From positions 1 to 37,675 of the forward strand of contig NZ_KB904595.1 in assembly GCF_000380145.1 (NCBI RefSeq): a DNA stretch of 37,675 nt, read 5' to 3'. This DNA is from Streptococcus thoraltensis DSM 12221. Lineage in GTDB: Bacteria; Bacillota; Bacilli; Lactobacillales; Streptococcaceae. The position numbers were made by a program, and so were the translations under genes. Under the pieces are notes generated by a model that made no database searches, had not been told where the DNA came from, and saw nothing but the letters and a program-made list of their open reading frames with translations. Below are positions 25,950 through 35,019 of this stretch, piece by piece. The stretch's first letter is position 1, and each line of letters opens with the position of its first letter.

Positions 25950-27140
25950 TTAATCTTTATTGACCTGAGCATTAACTTGAGTTGGCAAGCCCCAAAGCTT
26001 GATGAAGCCTACCGCTGCTTTCTGATCAAAACTATCTGCACTTGTGTAAGTTGCTAAATCTTCATCGTAAAGTGAATTGTCTGATTTTCTAGCCACAACC
26101 TGTGCATGACCTTTGTATAATTTCACTTTTGCTGTGCCGTTAACCACTTTTTGTGTTTCTGCGATGTAAGCTTGCAAAGCTTTAGTTGCAGGACTAAACC
26201 AAAGGGCATTGTAGACAAGATTTGAAAATTCATTTTCTAAAATTGGTTTAAAATGTGAGACTTCACGTGTCAACGTCAAATCTTCAATCTCTTTATGAGC
26301 TGCTAGAAGCGTCACTGCTCCTGGACACTCATAGATTTCTCTTGACTTGATACCAACCAAACGGTTTTCAACGTGATCAATCCGTCCCACTCCATGTTTC
26401 CCGGCAATCTCATTGAGTTTTTGAATCAAGTTTGCCAAGCTAAGTTCTTCACCGTTAAGAGAAACTGGTTTTCCTGCTACAAAGGTAATATCCACAAATT
26501 CCGCTTGGTCTGGTGCTTCTTCAGGAGAATTAGTGATTCCAAACGCATCTTCCGGAGCTTGGTTCCAAGGATTTTCCAAAACACCACACTCATTGGCACG
26601 CCCCCAAAGATTTTGGTCAACTGAATAAGGATTGTCCAAGTCGGCTGGAACGGGCACATTGTTTTCTTTGGCATAAGCAATCTCTTCTTCACGTGACCAT
26701 TGCCACTCTCTGACCGGTGCTACCACTTTCAACTCTGGGTCAAGAGCTGCAATAGCAACTTCAAAACGAACTTGGTCATTTCCTTTTCCGGTACATCCAT
26801 GTGCGATGGTTTTGGCTCCAGTTTCATGGGCTAACTCCACCAGTTTTTTAGAAATCAAAGGGCGACTAAGAGCTGATACCAAAGGGTACTTCTGCTCGTA
26901 AAAGGCATGCGCTTGAAGAGCCGGAAGGACATAATTATTAGCGAATTCTTCCTTTACATCAATAACATAAGATTCTACCGCACCGACTTTAAGAGCTTTA
27001 TCATGAATAAAATCCAAATCTTTCCCTTCACCAACATCCATACATACTGCGACAACATCATAGTCTTTGTTAAGCCAAGCAATAGCTACCGATGTATCAA
27101 GTCCTCCTGAATAAGCTAAAACAATTTTTTCTTTAGTCAT
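25950..27140 (-). CDS. argG: Argininosuccinate synthase
   Basis: 396 residues, full length. It condenses citrulline and aspartate using ATP. The ATP-binding loop [12 protein letters not shown] (9-20), [15 protein letters not shown] and the citrulline/aspartate-binding region [13 protein letters not shown] are intact. The promoter is near-consensus (TTGACA, 17 bases, TATGAT). Upstream of it lies an AT-rich stretch suited to ArgR-type operators. Only these last two steps are here; earlier arginine genes are absent from the window, so citrulline may come from elsewhere in the genome or the medium. Confidence 0.97.
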   Translation of the reverse strand: MTKEKIVLAYSGGLDTSVAIAWLNKDYDVVAVCMDVGEGKDLDFIHDKALKVGAVESYVIDVKEEFANNYVLPALQAHAFYEQKYPLVSALSRPLISKKLVELAHETGAKTIAHGCTGKGNDQVRFEVAIAALDPELKVVAPVREWQWSREEEIAYAKENNVPVPADLDNPYSVDQNLWGRANECGVLENPWNQAPEDAFGITNSPEEAPDQAEFVDITFVAGKPVSLNGEELSLANLIQKLNEIAGKHGVGRIDHVENRLVGIKSREIYECPGAVTLLAAHKEIEDLTLTREVSHFKPILENEFSNLVYNALWFSPATKALQAYIAETQKVVNGTAKVKLYKGHAQVVARKSDNSLYDEDLATYTSADSFDQKAAVGFIKLWGLPTQVNAQVNKD

Positions 27141-27176
27141 AATATGTCTCTCCTTTTGTATATTTATGTGAGTTTT

Positions 27177-27265
27177 ATCATAATGTATCTGGAAACCATT
27201 GTCAAGAACTTTTTGTATTTTTATTTATTTTATTCGTATTTTTTGTATAAATAATCTTTCTAAGA
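27177..27265 (-). promoter_or_regulatory. argGH promoter and possible ArgR sites
   Basis: Minus strand TTGACA (27200-27205), 17 bases, TATGAT (27177-27182). Immediately upstream (27206-27265) is an almost pure A/T stretch with repeated AATAC and AATAA words, including ATACGAATAAAATA, which partly resembles an ARG-box half-site. The promoter call is firm and the operator call is weak. Confidence 0.65.
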
Positions 27266-27344
27266 CAAGGGAGAAGAAGAAGCCAAAACAAAAACAAGTA
27301 GCTTCTCTACTTATGACCAAATCAAAACTCTTTAGGATAGAGTA

Positions 27345-27497
27345 ATACTCAATGAAAATCAAAATCAAACGAAGTGTCGCCGATGCAGATAGAACCGAAA
27401 GTCATCAAACCAAGTCACAAGGTCTGAAGTTGATTTTGGAAGAGTATGAATATAGCAAGTCGAAAATGACGAGATACCAAAGTTAATTCAAAAGGCT
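27345..27497 (+). repeat. MITE/BOX copy C, left end missing and right tip split by an IS
   Basis: A BOX-like module (27345-27447) begins ATACTCAATGAAAATCAAAA, the boxA start, and ends GATTTTGGAAGAGTAT, as boxC. It continues into the MITE right arm ending TTAATTCAAAAGGCT. The last five bases of the arm (ATATA) lie beyond the IS982 remnant at 27971, so the IS inserted in the MITE tip. The left MITE arm is absent. Confidence 0.7.
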
Positions 27498-27962
27498 ACC
27501 CGTAGTGCTAGCTAACCTCAAACTACAATAAAAAGCCCAAATGGGCATCCTCCTGTAAGTGTCTAAACAAACAGGAGGACGTCCAAGTGAGCCACTGACA
27601 GTATATCGCTAAAACTGATTACTTGAAGTGGAGTCTAGGACAATTATCAAAACTTTGTCACAAGCTATGTCAAGAGCATTGTTCCTCTCCCTTAAAGCAT
27701 CACCGTAATGTCACCTTATCTAAGGTATCAGATGAATCCCTTCTAGTTTTACTAGTCCTTCAAGCCGAGTTAGGTATTAACTCTCAAAGACAGTTTTACA
27801 AAATCTGCCGATTTTTCACTTGTGGAAGATTATTGGAGAGAAGTCGCTTTAATAGACGGTCAAGATAGTTGATCTGCTTTGTGAAACTGATTCGACACGT
27901 CATGAACAAATAGAGCTCACCCGACACCGTCATCATTTTTGAAATTAGCTAGCACTACGGGT
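27498..27962 (+). mobile_element. Internally deleted IS982-family element with intact ends
   Basis: 465 bp bounded by 18-bp perfect inverted repeats, ACCCGTAGTGCTAGCTAA (27498-27515) and its complement (27945-27962). It is flanked by an exact 8-bp duplication AAAAGGCT (27490-27497 and 27963-27970). IS982 elements are about 1 kb, so roughly half is deleted from the transposase part. Because both ends are intact it could be moved in trans. Confidence 0.85.
27587..27868 (+). pseudogene. IS982-family transposase fragment
   Basis: In frame from GTG 27587: SH-stop-QYIAKTDYLKWSLGQLSKLCHKLC, continuing with SDESLLVLLVLQAELGINSQ and RQFYKICRFFTCG, then ERSRFNRRSR. This is the N-terminal third of an IS982 transposase. 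A TGA replaces codon 4 (27596-27598). The frame ends at 27868, where the rest of the gene, including the catalytic residues, is deleted. Confidence 0.8.
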
Positions 27963-28021
27963 AAAAGGCTATATAAAACAATCTGAGGATAGACTTTTAT
28001 AGCCAACATCTTAACAAAGAG

Positions 28022-28075
28022 GCCCCATAACCTCTTTAGTGGGTAACACCACTGCAGAAGTTATAGAGCTTTTTG
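28022..28075 (+). repeat. Hairpin terminator-like repeat, second copy
   Basis: CCATAACCTCT and AGAAGTTATAG enclose the inner hairpin AGTGG-loop-CCACT, followed by CTTTTT. It matches 20318-20375 in its inner hairpin and final GAGCTTTTT. No gene ends here, so it may be a relic of an inserted element. Confidence 0.5.
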
Positions 28076-28156
28076 TCAGCTTGATAAAAAACGGTAGGAC
28101 TGAACCGAGAGACATTCTAATAAAAAAATTAAAATACTCATCATTTTAAATAAGTA

Positions 28157-28216
28157 AAAAGAAAGAGCCGATTGACTATCTCCTGTGCTTAGTCATAAGT
28201 CAGCCACTACAGTTGG
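28157..28216 (-). repeat. Third copy of the ISL3-like IS end, cut by a MITE
   Basis: On the minus strand it reads CCAACTGTAGTGGCTGACTT, then ATGACTAAGC, GGAGATAG and CAATCGGCTC, the same block order as 247-338 and 20672-20740. The expected terminal GGCTCTTTGT part is missing because MITE copy D begins there. Confidence 0.4.
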
Positions 28217-28322
28217 TATAGTCAAATGAATTAAGATTGAGACAAAGAGCTGAGACGCGGGCAACACTTGAGTAGGGCAAGGCGAAAGTGCCCGTACATC
28301 AATGTTAATTCAAAAGGCTCTA
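28217..28322 (+). repeat. MITE copy D, short form
   Basis: About 106 bp from TATAGTCAAATGAATTAA to TTAATTCAAAAGGCTCTA. It has no BOX-like insert; the centre contains CACTTGAGTAGGGCAAGGCGAAAGTG, similar to the centre of the other short copies. The right tip is slightly degraded. Confidence 0.75.
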
Positions 28323-28328
28323 GTGAAG

Positions 28329-28388
28329 CAAAAAAAGAAAGTGGGGACAAAGTCGATCTCTTCGAGTTATCGATCTTTGTCCCCACTC
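28329..28388 (-). terminator. Terminator of tig
   Basis: GTGGGGACAAAGTCGAT (28341-28357) pairs with 28369-28386 with a single bulged base, one of the strongest stems in the window. On the minus strand a U-run follows. It lies 18 bases after the tig stop codon. Confidence 0.92.
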
Positions 28389-28403
28389 TCTTATTTTTAA
28401 TGA

Positions 28404-29687
28404 TTATTTCACTTTAGCTGTGCTTGTGATAACTTCGATTGCTTTTTTCATAGCAATGTCATGTTGAAGCATTTCTGGTGAAAGAAGTGAACGTACTTGC
28501 TCTGCATCCATGTTGTATTCAGTTGCAAGATCAGCAATTTCTTTTTCAACTTCTTCTTCTGAAGCGTCAAAACCTTCAGCTTTAGCGATAGCTTCGATAA
28601 CAAGGTTAGTTTTAACACGTTTATCAGCATCAGCTTCGTATTGTTTGTGAAGGTCATCTTGAGTTGTACCTGTCAATTGGAAGTACATATCTGGTGAGAT
28701 ACCTTGACGTTGCATGTTGCCCATGAATTCGTTCATAGCGCGGTGAACTTCGTCGTGTACCATTTCTTCTGGTAATTCAACGATTTCTGCGTTTTCAACA
28801 GCAAGTTCAATTGCAGCACCTTCAACAGCATCATCATAAGCGATTTCTTTAGCTGCTTCAAGTTCTTTACGATATTTAGCTTTCAACTCATCAAGTGTTT
28901 CAACTTCTTCATCGATGTCTTTTGCAAGCTCATCGTCAAGTTCTGGAACTTCTTTAGCTTTAACTTCATGTACAGTTGTTGCAAAGACTGCATCCTTACC
29001 TGCGAGGTCTTCTGCTTGATAGTCTTCTGGGAAAGTAACATTAACTTCAACTTCGTCGCCAGCTTTTGAACCAACCAATTGTTCTTCGAAACCTGGGATG
29101 AATTGACCTGAACCTAGTTCAAGTGAGAAGTTATCACCTTTACCACCGTCAAACTCAACGCCATCTACTGACCCAACGAAGTCAATGACAACAGTGTCAC
29201 CGTTTTCAGCTGCGTCTTCTTTGATAACAAGTTCAGCAAGATTTTTACGTTCGCGTTCGATTTTTTCAGTAACTTCGTCTTCTGAAACTTCTTTAGAAGC
29301 GTCAACTGAAACTTCAAGATCTTTGTAGTCACCAAGTTTAACTTCTGGTTTTGTGACAACTTCAGCAACGATTTCCCAATCTTGACCTTTTTCCATTGAT
29401 TTAACATCAACTTTTGGTTGAGCCACAACGTCAAGTCCAAGTTCAGCAACAGCTGCTTCGTATGCTTCTGGCAAGATAGCATTCAAAGCATCTTCGTAAA
29501 GTGCTTCTTCACCAAAGCGTTGGTTGAAGATAGTGCGAGGCATGTGTCCTTTACGGAAACCTGGTGCATTCAAATCTTTCTTAACTTTGTTGAAAGCTTG
29601 GTCAAGCGCTGGTTTAATTTTATCTTGACCGATTGTGAATGTTACAACACCACGGTTAGTTGATTTGTTTTCAAATGATGTAGACAT
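28404..29687 (-). CDS. tig: Trigger factor (ribosome-associated chaperone and prolyl isomerase)
   Basis: 427 residues, full length. The N-terminal ribosome-binding domain has the tail signature GFRKGHMPR at 43-51. An FKBP-type prolyl isomerase domain (about 150-245) contains [20 protein letters not shown] and [16 protein letters not shown]. The helical C-terminal chaperone domain includes [27 protein letters not shown]. It shelters nascent chains at the ribosome exit; in GAS the homologue RopA also affects protease secretion. AAGGAG precedes the ATG. It is monocistronic with a strong terminator. Confidence 0.97.
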   Translation of the reverse strand: MSTSFENKSTNRGVVTFTIGQDKIKPALDQAFNKVKKDLNAPGFRKGHMPRTIFNQRFGEEALYEDALNAILPEAYEAAVAELGLDVVAQPKVDVKSMEKGQDWEIVAEVVTKPEVKLGDYKDLEVSVDASKEVSEDEVTEKIERERKNLAELVIKEDAAENGDTVVIDFVGSVDGVEFDGGKGDNFSLELGSGQFIPGFEEQLVGSKAGDEVEVNVTFPEDYQAEDLAGKDAVFATTVHEVKAKEVPELDDELAKDIDEEVETLDELKAKYRKELEAAKEIAYDDAVEGAAIELAVENAEIVELPEEMVHDEVHRAMNEFMGNMQRQGISPDMYFQLTGTTQDDLHKQYEADADKRVKTNLVIEAIAKAEGFDASEEEVEKEIADLATEYNMDAEQVRSLLSPEMLQHDIAMKKAIEVITSTAKVK

Positions 29688-29800
29688 TAAGTCGTTTCTC
29701 CTTAAAAAATTTATAATACAGCTTAGTTTACCATATTTACGTTATTTTTAAAAGTTTTTTGTCAATTTTCTCTTGAAAATCAAGGGTTTGGGAGAAGTGT

Positions 29801-29819
29801 TGATAAGAGATTTCTATCA
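29801..29819. promoter_or_regulatory. TGATA-N9-TATCA inverted repeat between tig and the MscS gene
   Basis: TGATA (29801-29805), nine bases, TATCA (29815-29819); the symmetry extends one base further on both sides. This is the core of the CmbR-type box, but the third TGATA expected 2-4 bases away is absent. It may be an operator for either divergent gene or a chance hairpin. Confidence 0.3.
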
Positions 29820-29861
29820 ACCAAAAATGATTTTTAACACTTTTTTTGGTAAACTACTTTT

Positions 29862-30698
29862 ATGACATACATTGAAAATTATTGGAACAAACTTCATATC
29901 GAAGCTATTGCCGAAAGCATCATTTCTAAGACCGTCTCTTTAATTCTATTACTGACTCTATTTTTTCTAGCGAAAAAGGGATTCGATATTCTTTTTACAA
30001 AGGCTGTCGAACGCTCCATTTCTTTTACCAAGCAAAGTCCCATGCGACAGCGTACCATGACAAAACTCCTTCATAATGTCATGAATTACGCTCTTTATTT
30101 CTTGCTAATTTACTGGATTTTAAGTATTCTAGGCATTCCTGTTTCTAGTCTCCTTGCTGGTGCTGGGATTGCGGGTGTCGCAGTTGGTCTAGGAGCTCAG
30201 GGATTTCTCTCCGATATGGTTAATGGTTTCTTTATTCTTTTTGAAAACCAATTAGAAGTTGATGAAGTTGTCGAAGTTGGAGAAGTTTCCGGTACGGTTG
30301 CCAGTGTTGGCATTCGGACAACGCAGATCATTGGGTTTGACGGCACCTTGCATTTTGTGCCGAACCGAAACATTAGCACGGTAAGTAATCAATCAAGAGG
30401 AAATATGCGTGCCCAAGTTGACCTGCCCATCTATGCTCATACTGAACTTGATAAAGTGATTGAAATTGTCAAATCCATCAATGATACCAAAGTTCCCGAA
30501 TATCCTGAAATTGTTAACAATCCAGATATTATTGGTGCCATCACGAATACCAATAATCAGTTGGTTTTTCGTGTCAATATTTTCGTTCAAAATGGGCAAC
30601 AATATACTATTGGACCAAAATTCTTTAGATTTTATCAAGAAGCCTTGTTAAAAGAAGGTATTGAATTGCCAACGGTAACACCTATTGGACACAAATAA
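29862..30698 (+). CDS. MscS-family mechanosensitive channel
   Basis: 278 residues, the size of the small MscS class. Three N-terminal helices end in the pore helix SLLAGAGIAGVAVGLGAQGFLSDMVNGFFILFENQ, the family's Gly/Ala-packed pore. A beta domain follows with VDEVVEVGEVSGTVASVGIRTTQI and FVPNRNISTVSNQSRG. It releases solutes when the membrane is stretched on osmotic downshift. No Shine-Dalgarno sequence is visible. A -10-like TAAACT lies 6 bases before the ATG, so the transcript may be leaderless or start close to the codon. It diverges from tig. Confidence 0.92.
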   Translation: MTYIENYWNKLHIEAIAESIISKTVSLILLLTLFFLAKKGFDILFTKAVERSISFTKQSPMRQRTMTKLLHNVMNYALYFLLIYWILSILGIPVSSLLAGAGIAGVAVGLGAQGFLSDMVNGFFILFENQLEVDEVVEVGEVSGTVASVGIRTTQIIGFDGTLHFVPNRNISTVSNQSRGNMRAQVDLPIYAHTELDKVIEIVKSINDTKVPEYPEIVNNPDIIGAITNTNNQLVFRVNIFVQNGQQYTIGPKFFRFYQEALLKEGIELPTVTPIGHK

Positions 30699-31227
30699 AT
30701 CATTCATCTTTTGGAATAATCGATAGATCAAGCCTTTCCTATCAGTCCAGTAACATCAACTTGGCACCGTGATTAAGTGTCATGACGTTCGCATTTTAAG
30801 CGCCAAAGATGACATCATCAACTGTGTGGAGATGAGAGTGACATAGCCCAGCAGATTATTTTAGCCTGAGCCTAAGAATCAGAATGCGTGCCTCTTTTTT
30901 CTTTGTTAGAGTTCTTTCGTACTGTTTTCGATAGATAAAACTCGGGTGAAAAGTAAGCTCTCAGAAAGGTTATGAGAGCAATACTTCTAAGCGTTTATCT
31001 TATTGATATTCAAGCCTTGTCCTTTTCATTTCTCTATCGTTTAGGGAGGCTACGCTCTGAAAGGCTTTTTAGTTTTATTTTCGTTTTTTTAGAAAATAGG
31101 CGTTTAAAGTTGTAGGTTATCATAGCTAACTAATCTAGTGCGTTGAAAGAACCGTATCATTTTTAATCCTTTTCTGGAGTCCTATTCTTACTAATATTGA
31201 ACCTAACCTAGTTCTTCTATGTTATTG
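30699..31227. other. Gene-free stretch with scattered repeat remnants
   Basis: No convincing ORF on either strand. A hairpin GCTCTCA/TGAGAGC lies at 30957-30979. On the minus strand around 31005-31055 there is CTAAACGATAGAGAAATGAAA, which recurs as CTAAACGATAGCGAAATGAAA at about 35922-35942. This indicates a dispersed, decayed element of unknown type. Confidence 0.4.
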
Positions 31228-31334
31228 TATAGTCAAATTAATTAACTTTTGGACAAGGAACGGAAGGCGCGGAACAGTACTTGAGTACAGCAAGTCGAAG
31301 TGACGGTGTATCACAGTTAATTCAAAACATTATA
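31228..31334 (+). repeat. MITE copy E, short form
   Basis: 107 bp from TATAGTCAAATTAATTAAC to GTTAATTCAAAACATTATA. The centre has CAGTACTTGAGTACAGCAAG, in which GTACTTGAGTAC is a near-palindrome. It lies between the MscS gene and the UPF0340 terminator. Confidence 0.8.
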
Positions 31335-31356
31335 GAAACTTATCTTAAATACATAA

Positions 31357-31391
31357 AAAGATAACTTGGGAATAAACTCAAGTTATCTTTT
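31357..31391 (-). terminator. Terminator of the UPF0340 gene
   Basis: AAAGATAACTTG pairs perfectly with CAAGTTATCTTT around a 10-base loop. On the minus strand it is followed by TTATGTATTTAAG, so the U-run is modest. It starts 9 bases after the stop codon. Confidence 0.8.
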
Positions 31392-31399
31392 GTTGTTAA

Positions 31400-31963
31400 T
31401 TAAAATTTTCGAATCGGATCTTCTAAGTACTGACCTCGTGCCCCACCAATAAGTTTTGGTCGGCTCGCCAGTGCTGTCACATGCGCGCCACCAAGTTCTC
31501 GTTGAATAGGTCTAAGAGGTACTTGGACTCGCTTAACGTGCATACCAATTGCGGTGTCACCAATATCGATACCTGCATGAGCAACAACTTCTTCTACCTC
31601 AACAGGATCCTTCATAAACTTGAAGGCGGCTAACTGTCCACTACCTCCAGCATGAAGAGAAGGTAACACATTAACAATTTCTAAGTTTTTTTCTAGAGCA
31701 TAATCACGCTCTACAACCAAAGCACGATTGAGGTGTTCGCAACCCTGCACTGCCAATTCAATCCCTGACTTCCCTAGTTCATCAAGAAGGGTTTTAACAA
31801 TCACCTCACCGATTTCCTGGCTGGAGTTTTGACCAATCGTACCTCCCAAAACTTCACTTGATGACAAGCCCAAAACAAATAGCTGCCCTTTTTGAATAGC
31901 TGAGCGCTCGATAATGTCAGCCACGATTTTCTGTACGTCTTCTACTAGATTTTTGAGATCCAT
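31400..31963 (-). CDS. UPF0340 / TIGR01440 family protein (YwlG-like)
   Basis: 187 residues, full length for the family. Conserved stretches include [45 protein letters not shown] and [23 protein letters not shown], ending with [16 protein letters not shown]. The biochemical function is not established. It stands alone between MITE copy E and the ECF transporter gene, with its own terminator. Confidence 0.9.
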   Translation of the reverse strand: MDLKNLVEDVQKIVADIIERSAIQKGQLFVLGLSSSEVLGGTIGQNSSQEIGEVIVKTLLDELGKSGIELAVQGCEHLNRALVVERDYALEKNLEIVNVLPSLHAGGSGQLAAFKFMKDPVEVEEVVAHAGIDIGDTAIGMHVKRVQVPLRPIQRELGGAHVTALASRPKLIGGARGQYLEDPIRKF

Positions 31964-32185
31964 AGCTTTACCTTTCTACATTTTCGTCCTAACGATTAGC
32001 CGTATAGCCTATCTCAACACGACAAACGCATGAGAGATTTTTAGCATAAAAAAGAGGTTTTTTGAAAGTCAATGTTCAGATTTTCCTAAAATAAGTATTA
32101 TCGTTGAGAGTTCTTACTAGAGATAAATCTCTAACAGGAATTGTCATCTGTACTATAATCTGTTTCACGCCTATGGCGTGCTATC

Positions 32186-32650
32186 TCAAAGGTTTAGCTT
32201 GACAATGGCTTTGTAAAGAAGATAACCCAAGCCCATGCCAAAAAAGTTTTGAAGGATGTTTCCAAAAATACCAGCCCAAGCGGCACCAACACCGTAGCCT
32301 AGTAAAATAGCGGCTAAAAAATACCAACCAACCATGAAAAGACTAGCTAGAATCAAGCCCAAAACACGCTTTTTACCTCTCCAACCGCCAAAGAACCCCT
32401 GACTTCCGTGAGCGATTAGACTGTGAATCATATATTGAGGATAGCCTAGAAGCATGTCAATCAAAAATCCTGATAAACCGCCGACAACAGCCCCTGCTTT
32501 TGCCCCTAAATAAAAGGCGGTAAAATATATGCCAGCATCAAGTAAGGTGAGAAATCCCGTTGGGGTAGGAATATGGATGTAGGCTAAGACGACGCTTAGA
32601 GCGGTTAAAATAGCCCAAAGACTTAACTGACGAACATTAGTTTTTTTCAT
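32186..32650 (-). CDS. ECF transporter substrate-binding (S) component, probably for a vitamin B6 or thiamine precursor
   Basis: 154 residues from ATG 32650 ([20 protein letters not shown]), which has GGAG nine bases upstream; the frame is open further up but that part overlaps thiD. About six membrane helices are present, as in ECF S components. The substrate-specific gene works with shared EcfA/A'/T subunits encoded elsewhere. It overlaps the end of thiD by 14 bases. The truA-thiD-S-component operon suggests pyridoxine or hydroxymethylpyrimidine as substrate, matching annotations such as PdxU2 or HmpT. The exact vitamin is inference. Confidence 0.82.
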   Translation of the reverse strand: MKKTNVRQLSLWAILTALSVVLAYIHIPTPTGFLTLLDAGIYFTAFYLGAKAGAVVGGLSGFLIDMLLGYPQYMIHSLIAHGSQGFFGGWRGKKRVLGLILASLFMVGWYFLAAILLGYGVGAAWAGIFGNILQNFFGMGLGYLLYKAIVKLNL

Positions 32651-33404
32651 ATTGTGTAACTCCGTAATCGTTAGAGTGAGCAATAGCTTGGTAAACAAAA
32701 TCCTTAGCCTTATGAACGGCCTGTGAAACACTCTGTTTTTTGGCTAAACCACTGGCTATAGCTGAGGCAAAGGTGCAACCTGCTCCTTGGTTATTGCGGC
32801 TAAGAAGGGGCGATCGCAAGAAATCCACCTGCCCATCTTCCACTAATAAGACATCGTAGGCTTGGTCTTTGTCTAGTCGCTCTCCACCTTTAATCACTAC
32901 CGACTTAGCCCCCATTTGCCGCAAGAGTCGAGCGGCTTTTTCCATCTCTTCCAAGTTAGATATTTTCTGTCCAGAAAGGAGCTCGGCTTCTTTGAGGTTG
33001 GGTGTCATAATGGTTGCATAAGAAAAGAGTTTTTGCAGTTCTTGGCTCATCTGGGCGACTTCTTGATCAGCATTTTCCTTAAAGACAAGAACAGGGTCTA
33101 ATACAAGCGGTACCTGCGGCCTTTCTTTGATAAAACATCGCACTGCTCTTGCTATCTGCGGTGTTGGTAGGAGACCAATTTTTATAGCAGCAAAGGGAAT
33201 ATCTTTTAGGCTATTCAGCTGTTTTTGAAAGAGGTCATCAGCTGTTGGGATGATTTCAAACCCCTCCTCAGTCAGGGCTGTCATGCAAGTTTGAGCTAAA
33301 AAGCCATAGAGTTTATGGACTGAAAAAGTTGCCAAGTCTGCTTGAAAACCACCACCACTGAGTATATCATTGCCCGCTATGGTGAGAATATAAGGTGTCT
33401 TCAT
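32637..33404 (-). CDS. Pyridoxine / hydroxymethylpyrimidine kinase (ThiD/PdxK family)
   Basis: 255 residues from ATG 33404, which has AAGGAG seven bases upstream. The ribokinase-fold family motifs are [20 protein letters not shown] at the start, [29 protein letters not shown] and the C-terminal [18 protein letters not shown] with the catalytic GAGC loop. It phosphorylates hydroxymethylpyrimidine or pyridoxal-type vitamers. The start lies 38 bases inside truA and the end overlaps the S component, so the three genes are tightly coupled. ThiD and PdxK cannot be separated by eye. Confidence 0.9.
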   Translation of the reverse strand: MKTPYILTIAGNDILSGGGFQADLATFSVHKLYGFLAQTCMTALTEEGFEIIPTADDLFQKQLNSLKDIPFAAIKIGLLPTPQIARAVRCFIKERPQVPLVLDPVLVFKENADQEVAQMSQELQKLFSYATIMTPNLKEAELLSGQKISNLEEMEKAARLLRQMGAKSVVIKGGERLDKDQAYDVLLVEDGQVDFLRSPLLSRNNQGAGCTFASAIASGLAKKQSVSQAVHKAKDFVYQAIAHSNDYGVTQYEKN

Positions 33405-34143
33405 AACTAATCTCCTTGAGGTAGAGGCCATTACCCGCCGCCGTTGGTCCTGCTAAGTCACGATTTTTAGTTTCTAGAACAGTCTTTATCTGACTAACTG
33501 GCATACGGCCATTACCAATTTTCAACAAGGTTCCGACCATATTGCGAACCTGTTTATATAAGAAACCATTGCCCGAAAAGGTGAACACTAGAAAGCCTGT
33601 TTTAGCATCCACTTCCAAACTTGCCTCGGTAATCGTTCTGACCTTGTTTTCCACCGCTGTTCCTGATGCTGTAAATCCTGTAAAATCATGGGTTCCCACC
33701 AAATCCTTGATAGCCTCCTGCATAGAAGCCAAATCCAAAGGATAAGGATAGGCTGTCGCATAGTTTCGCATCATGGGATTTTTAGGACGTCCTGTATCAA
33801 CAAGAAATTCATAGGTTTTACTATGTTTATTATAGCGAGCATGAAAATCATCCGAAACAATGGTGACTTCAACAATATCAATATCATCAGGACACTGGGT
33901 GTCCAAACCAAAGCGTAATTTCTCCACATCACGCGCCTTGGGCAAATCAAAATGAATGACCTGTCCGTAAGCATGCACACCAGCGTCAGTCCGCCCTGCA
34001 CCATGAATGGTAACGGCTTTGCCACTATTTAATCGAGAAAGAGTCTTTTCAATTTCCTCCTGAACAGTTCTAGCCCCAGGCTGTCTCTGAAAGCCTGAAA
34101 ACAAGGTTCCGTCATAAGAAATAATCGCTTTATACCGTGTCAT
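33367..34143 (-). CDS. truA: tRNA pseudouridine(38-40) synthase TruA
   Basis: 258 residues, full length. It makes pseudouridine in the anticodon arm of many tRNAs. The start [20 protein letters not shown] and the catalytic aspartate in [12 protein letters not shown] are present, as is [14 protein letters not shown] near the C-terminus. It heads the truA-thiD-ECF operon common in streptococci. Its 3' end extends 38 bases into thiD. Confidence 0.96.
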   Translation of the reverse strand: MTRYKAIISYDGTLFSGFQRQPGARTVQEEIEKTLSRLNSGKAVTIHGAGRTDAGVHAYGQVIHFDLPKARDVEKLRFGLDTQCPDDIDIVEVTIVSDDFHARYNKHSKTYEFLVDTGRPKNPMMRNYATAYPYPLDLASMQEAIKDLVGTHDFTGFTASGTAVENKVRTITEASLEVDAKTGFLVFTFSGNGFLYKQVRNMVGTLLKIGNGRMPVSQIKTVLETKNRDLAGPTAAGNGLYLKEISYEDTLYSHHSGQ

Positions 34144-34409
34144 AATCCTAATTATAGCAAACTTTTTCTACTTCTTAAAGTAGACTCCAATCAAATTATT
34201 CCCGCTGCTAGGAATTTCTTAACAAGTTGCAAACGCCATGTCGGCTATGTTAACAACTCCCCTACATAACACTTTGATCTTGCACCAAAGACCAAAAGAA
34301 AAAGCGCCACGATAGGTAGCGATTTTTCTTTTTGTGGATAGGTAAACAACGATAGGGCTGAGCTGAAAGATAGCAGAATGATTCCAACAGATTTTCATAA
34401 ACTCACGGA
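34144..34409. other. Gene-free stretch with one hairpin
   Basis: No supportable ORF. At 34294-34333 AAAAGAAAAAGCGC and GCGATTTTTCTTTT form a stem with one mismatch, terminator-like on both strands, but no gene ends nearby. It may belong to a decayed insert. The truA promoter should lie at the left edge, but I see no clear -35/-10 pair. Confidence 0.35.
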
Positions 34410-34520
34410 TATAGCCAAATGAATTGACTTTCAAACGAGGAACGAAAGACGCAGAACAGTACTTGATATTCTTCTAAAATCAAAAGTAACCATGTATCAA
34501 AGTCAAATCAAAAGACTATA
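34410..34520 (+). repeat. MITE copy F, diverged short form
   Basis: From ATAGCCAAATGAATTGACTTT to AAGTCAAATCAAAAGACTATA. The left half is close to the other copies (AACGAAAGACGCAGAACAGTA); the centre has a BOX-like fragment TTCTAAAATCAAAAG. It ends about 20 bases before the likely promoter of the gene at 34573. Confidence 0.7.
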
Positions 34521-34572
34521 TTTGTTATACTGGTAAAAAAACACTTACTTTTACCATAAAAGGAGGTCTCCC

Positions 34573-35019
34573 ATGTCCAAACTAAGCCACTGGCTCTTTT
34601 TACTAATCTTAATTTTATTTGCAAGTGCTTTTTACCTTGAAATCGAAGCTCTTTTTCCCAATCATTGGGGAACAACAGTCACTCTTTTTATCATCCCACC
34701 CTTGGCTCTGTTAGGCATCTGCCTAGCGATTCGGTATAAATTCTGGGCGCACTTACTAGCTTTCATCATCTTTTTCCTGTCATTTCCACTTGTTTTTCTG
34801 CTAGCTAGTCTTTTCGAAGCCCTTCTTTTAAATCCACCGACAAGACTTGAAAATCCCCTACTCTGGCTATTAATTGCTATCTTGCTAATGATACCTCCTC
34901 TAACTTACAGAATTCTCAAAGAAGTAGCACACGCGACTTGGTTTAAAGCATTGATTGTGCTGATTATTAGTGGTCTTTACCTGAATCTTATCTATCTCAT
35001 TTTACAATTGTTTTGCTAA
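34573..35019 (+). CDS. Membrane protein of unknown function
   Basis: 148 residues, extremely hydrophobic, with four to five membrane helices (about 5-25, 37-55, 60-85, 97-112 and 125-146) and very short loops. I do not recognise a family. AAAGGAGG lies about 8 bases before the ATG. It converges on the nucleoside phosphorylase gene; the two stop codons abut with no bases between them, so no terminator fits and the transcripts must overlap. Confidence 0.65.
   Translation: MSKLSHWLFLLILILFASAFYLEIEALFPNHWGTTVTLFIIPPLALLGICLAIRYKFWAHLLAFIIFFLSFPLVFLLASLFEALLLNPPTRLENPLLWLLIAILLMIPPLTYRILKEVAHATWFKALIVLIISGLYLNLIYLILQLFC

Noticed and set aside
28448..29482. Several minus-strand ORFs rich in Leu and Lys inside tig
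   Set aside because: They are alternative-frame shadows of tig, without independent start signals or family features.
34219..34434. 71-codon minus-strand ORF between truA and the membrane gene
   Set aside because: No ribosome site, runs through a hairpin and into MITE copy F; translation looks random.
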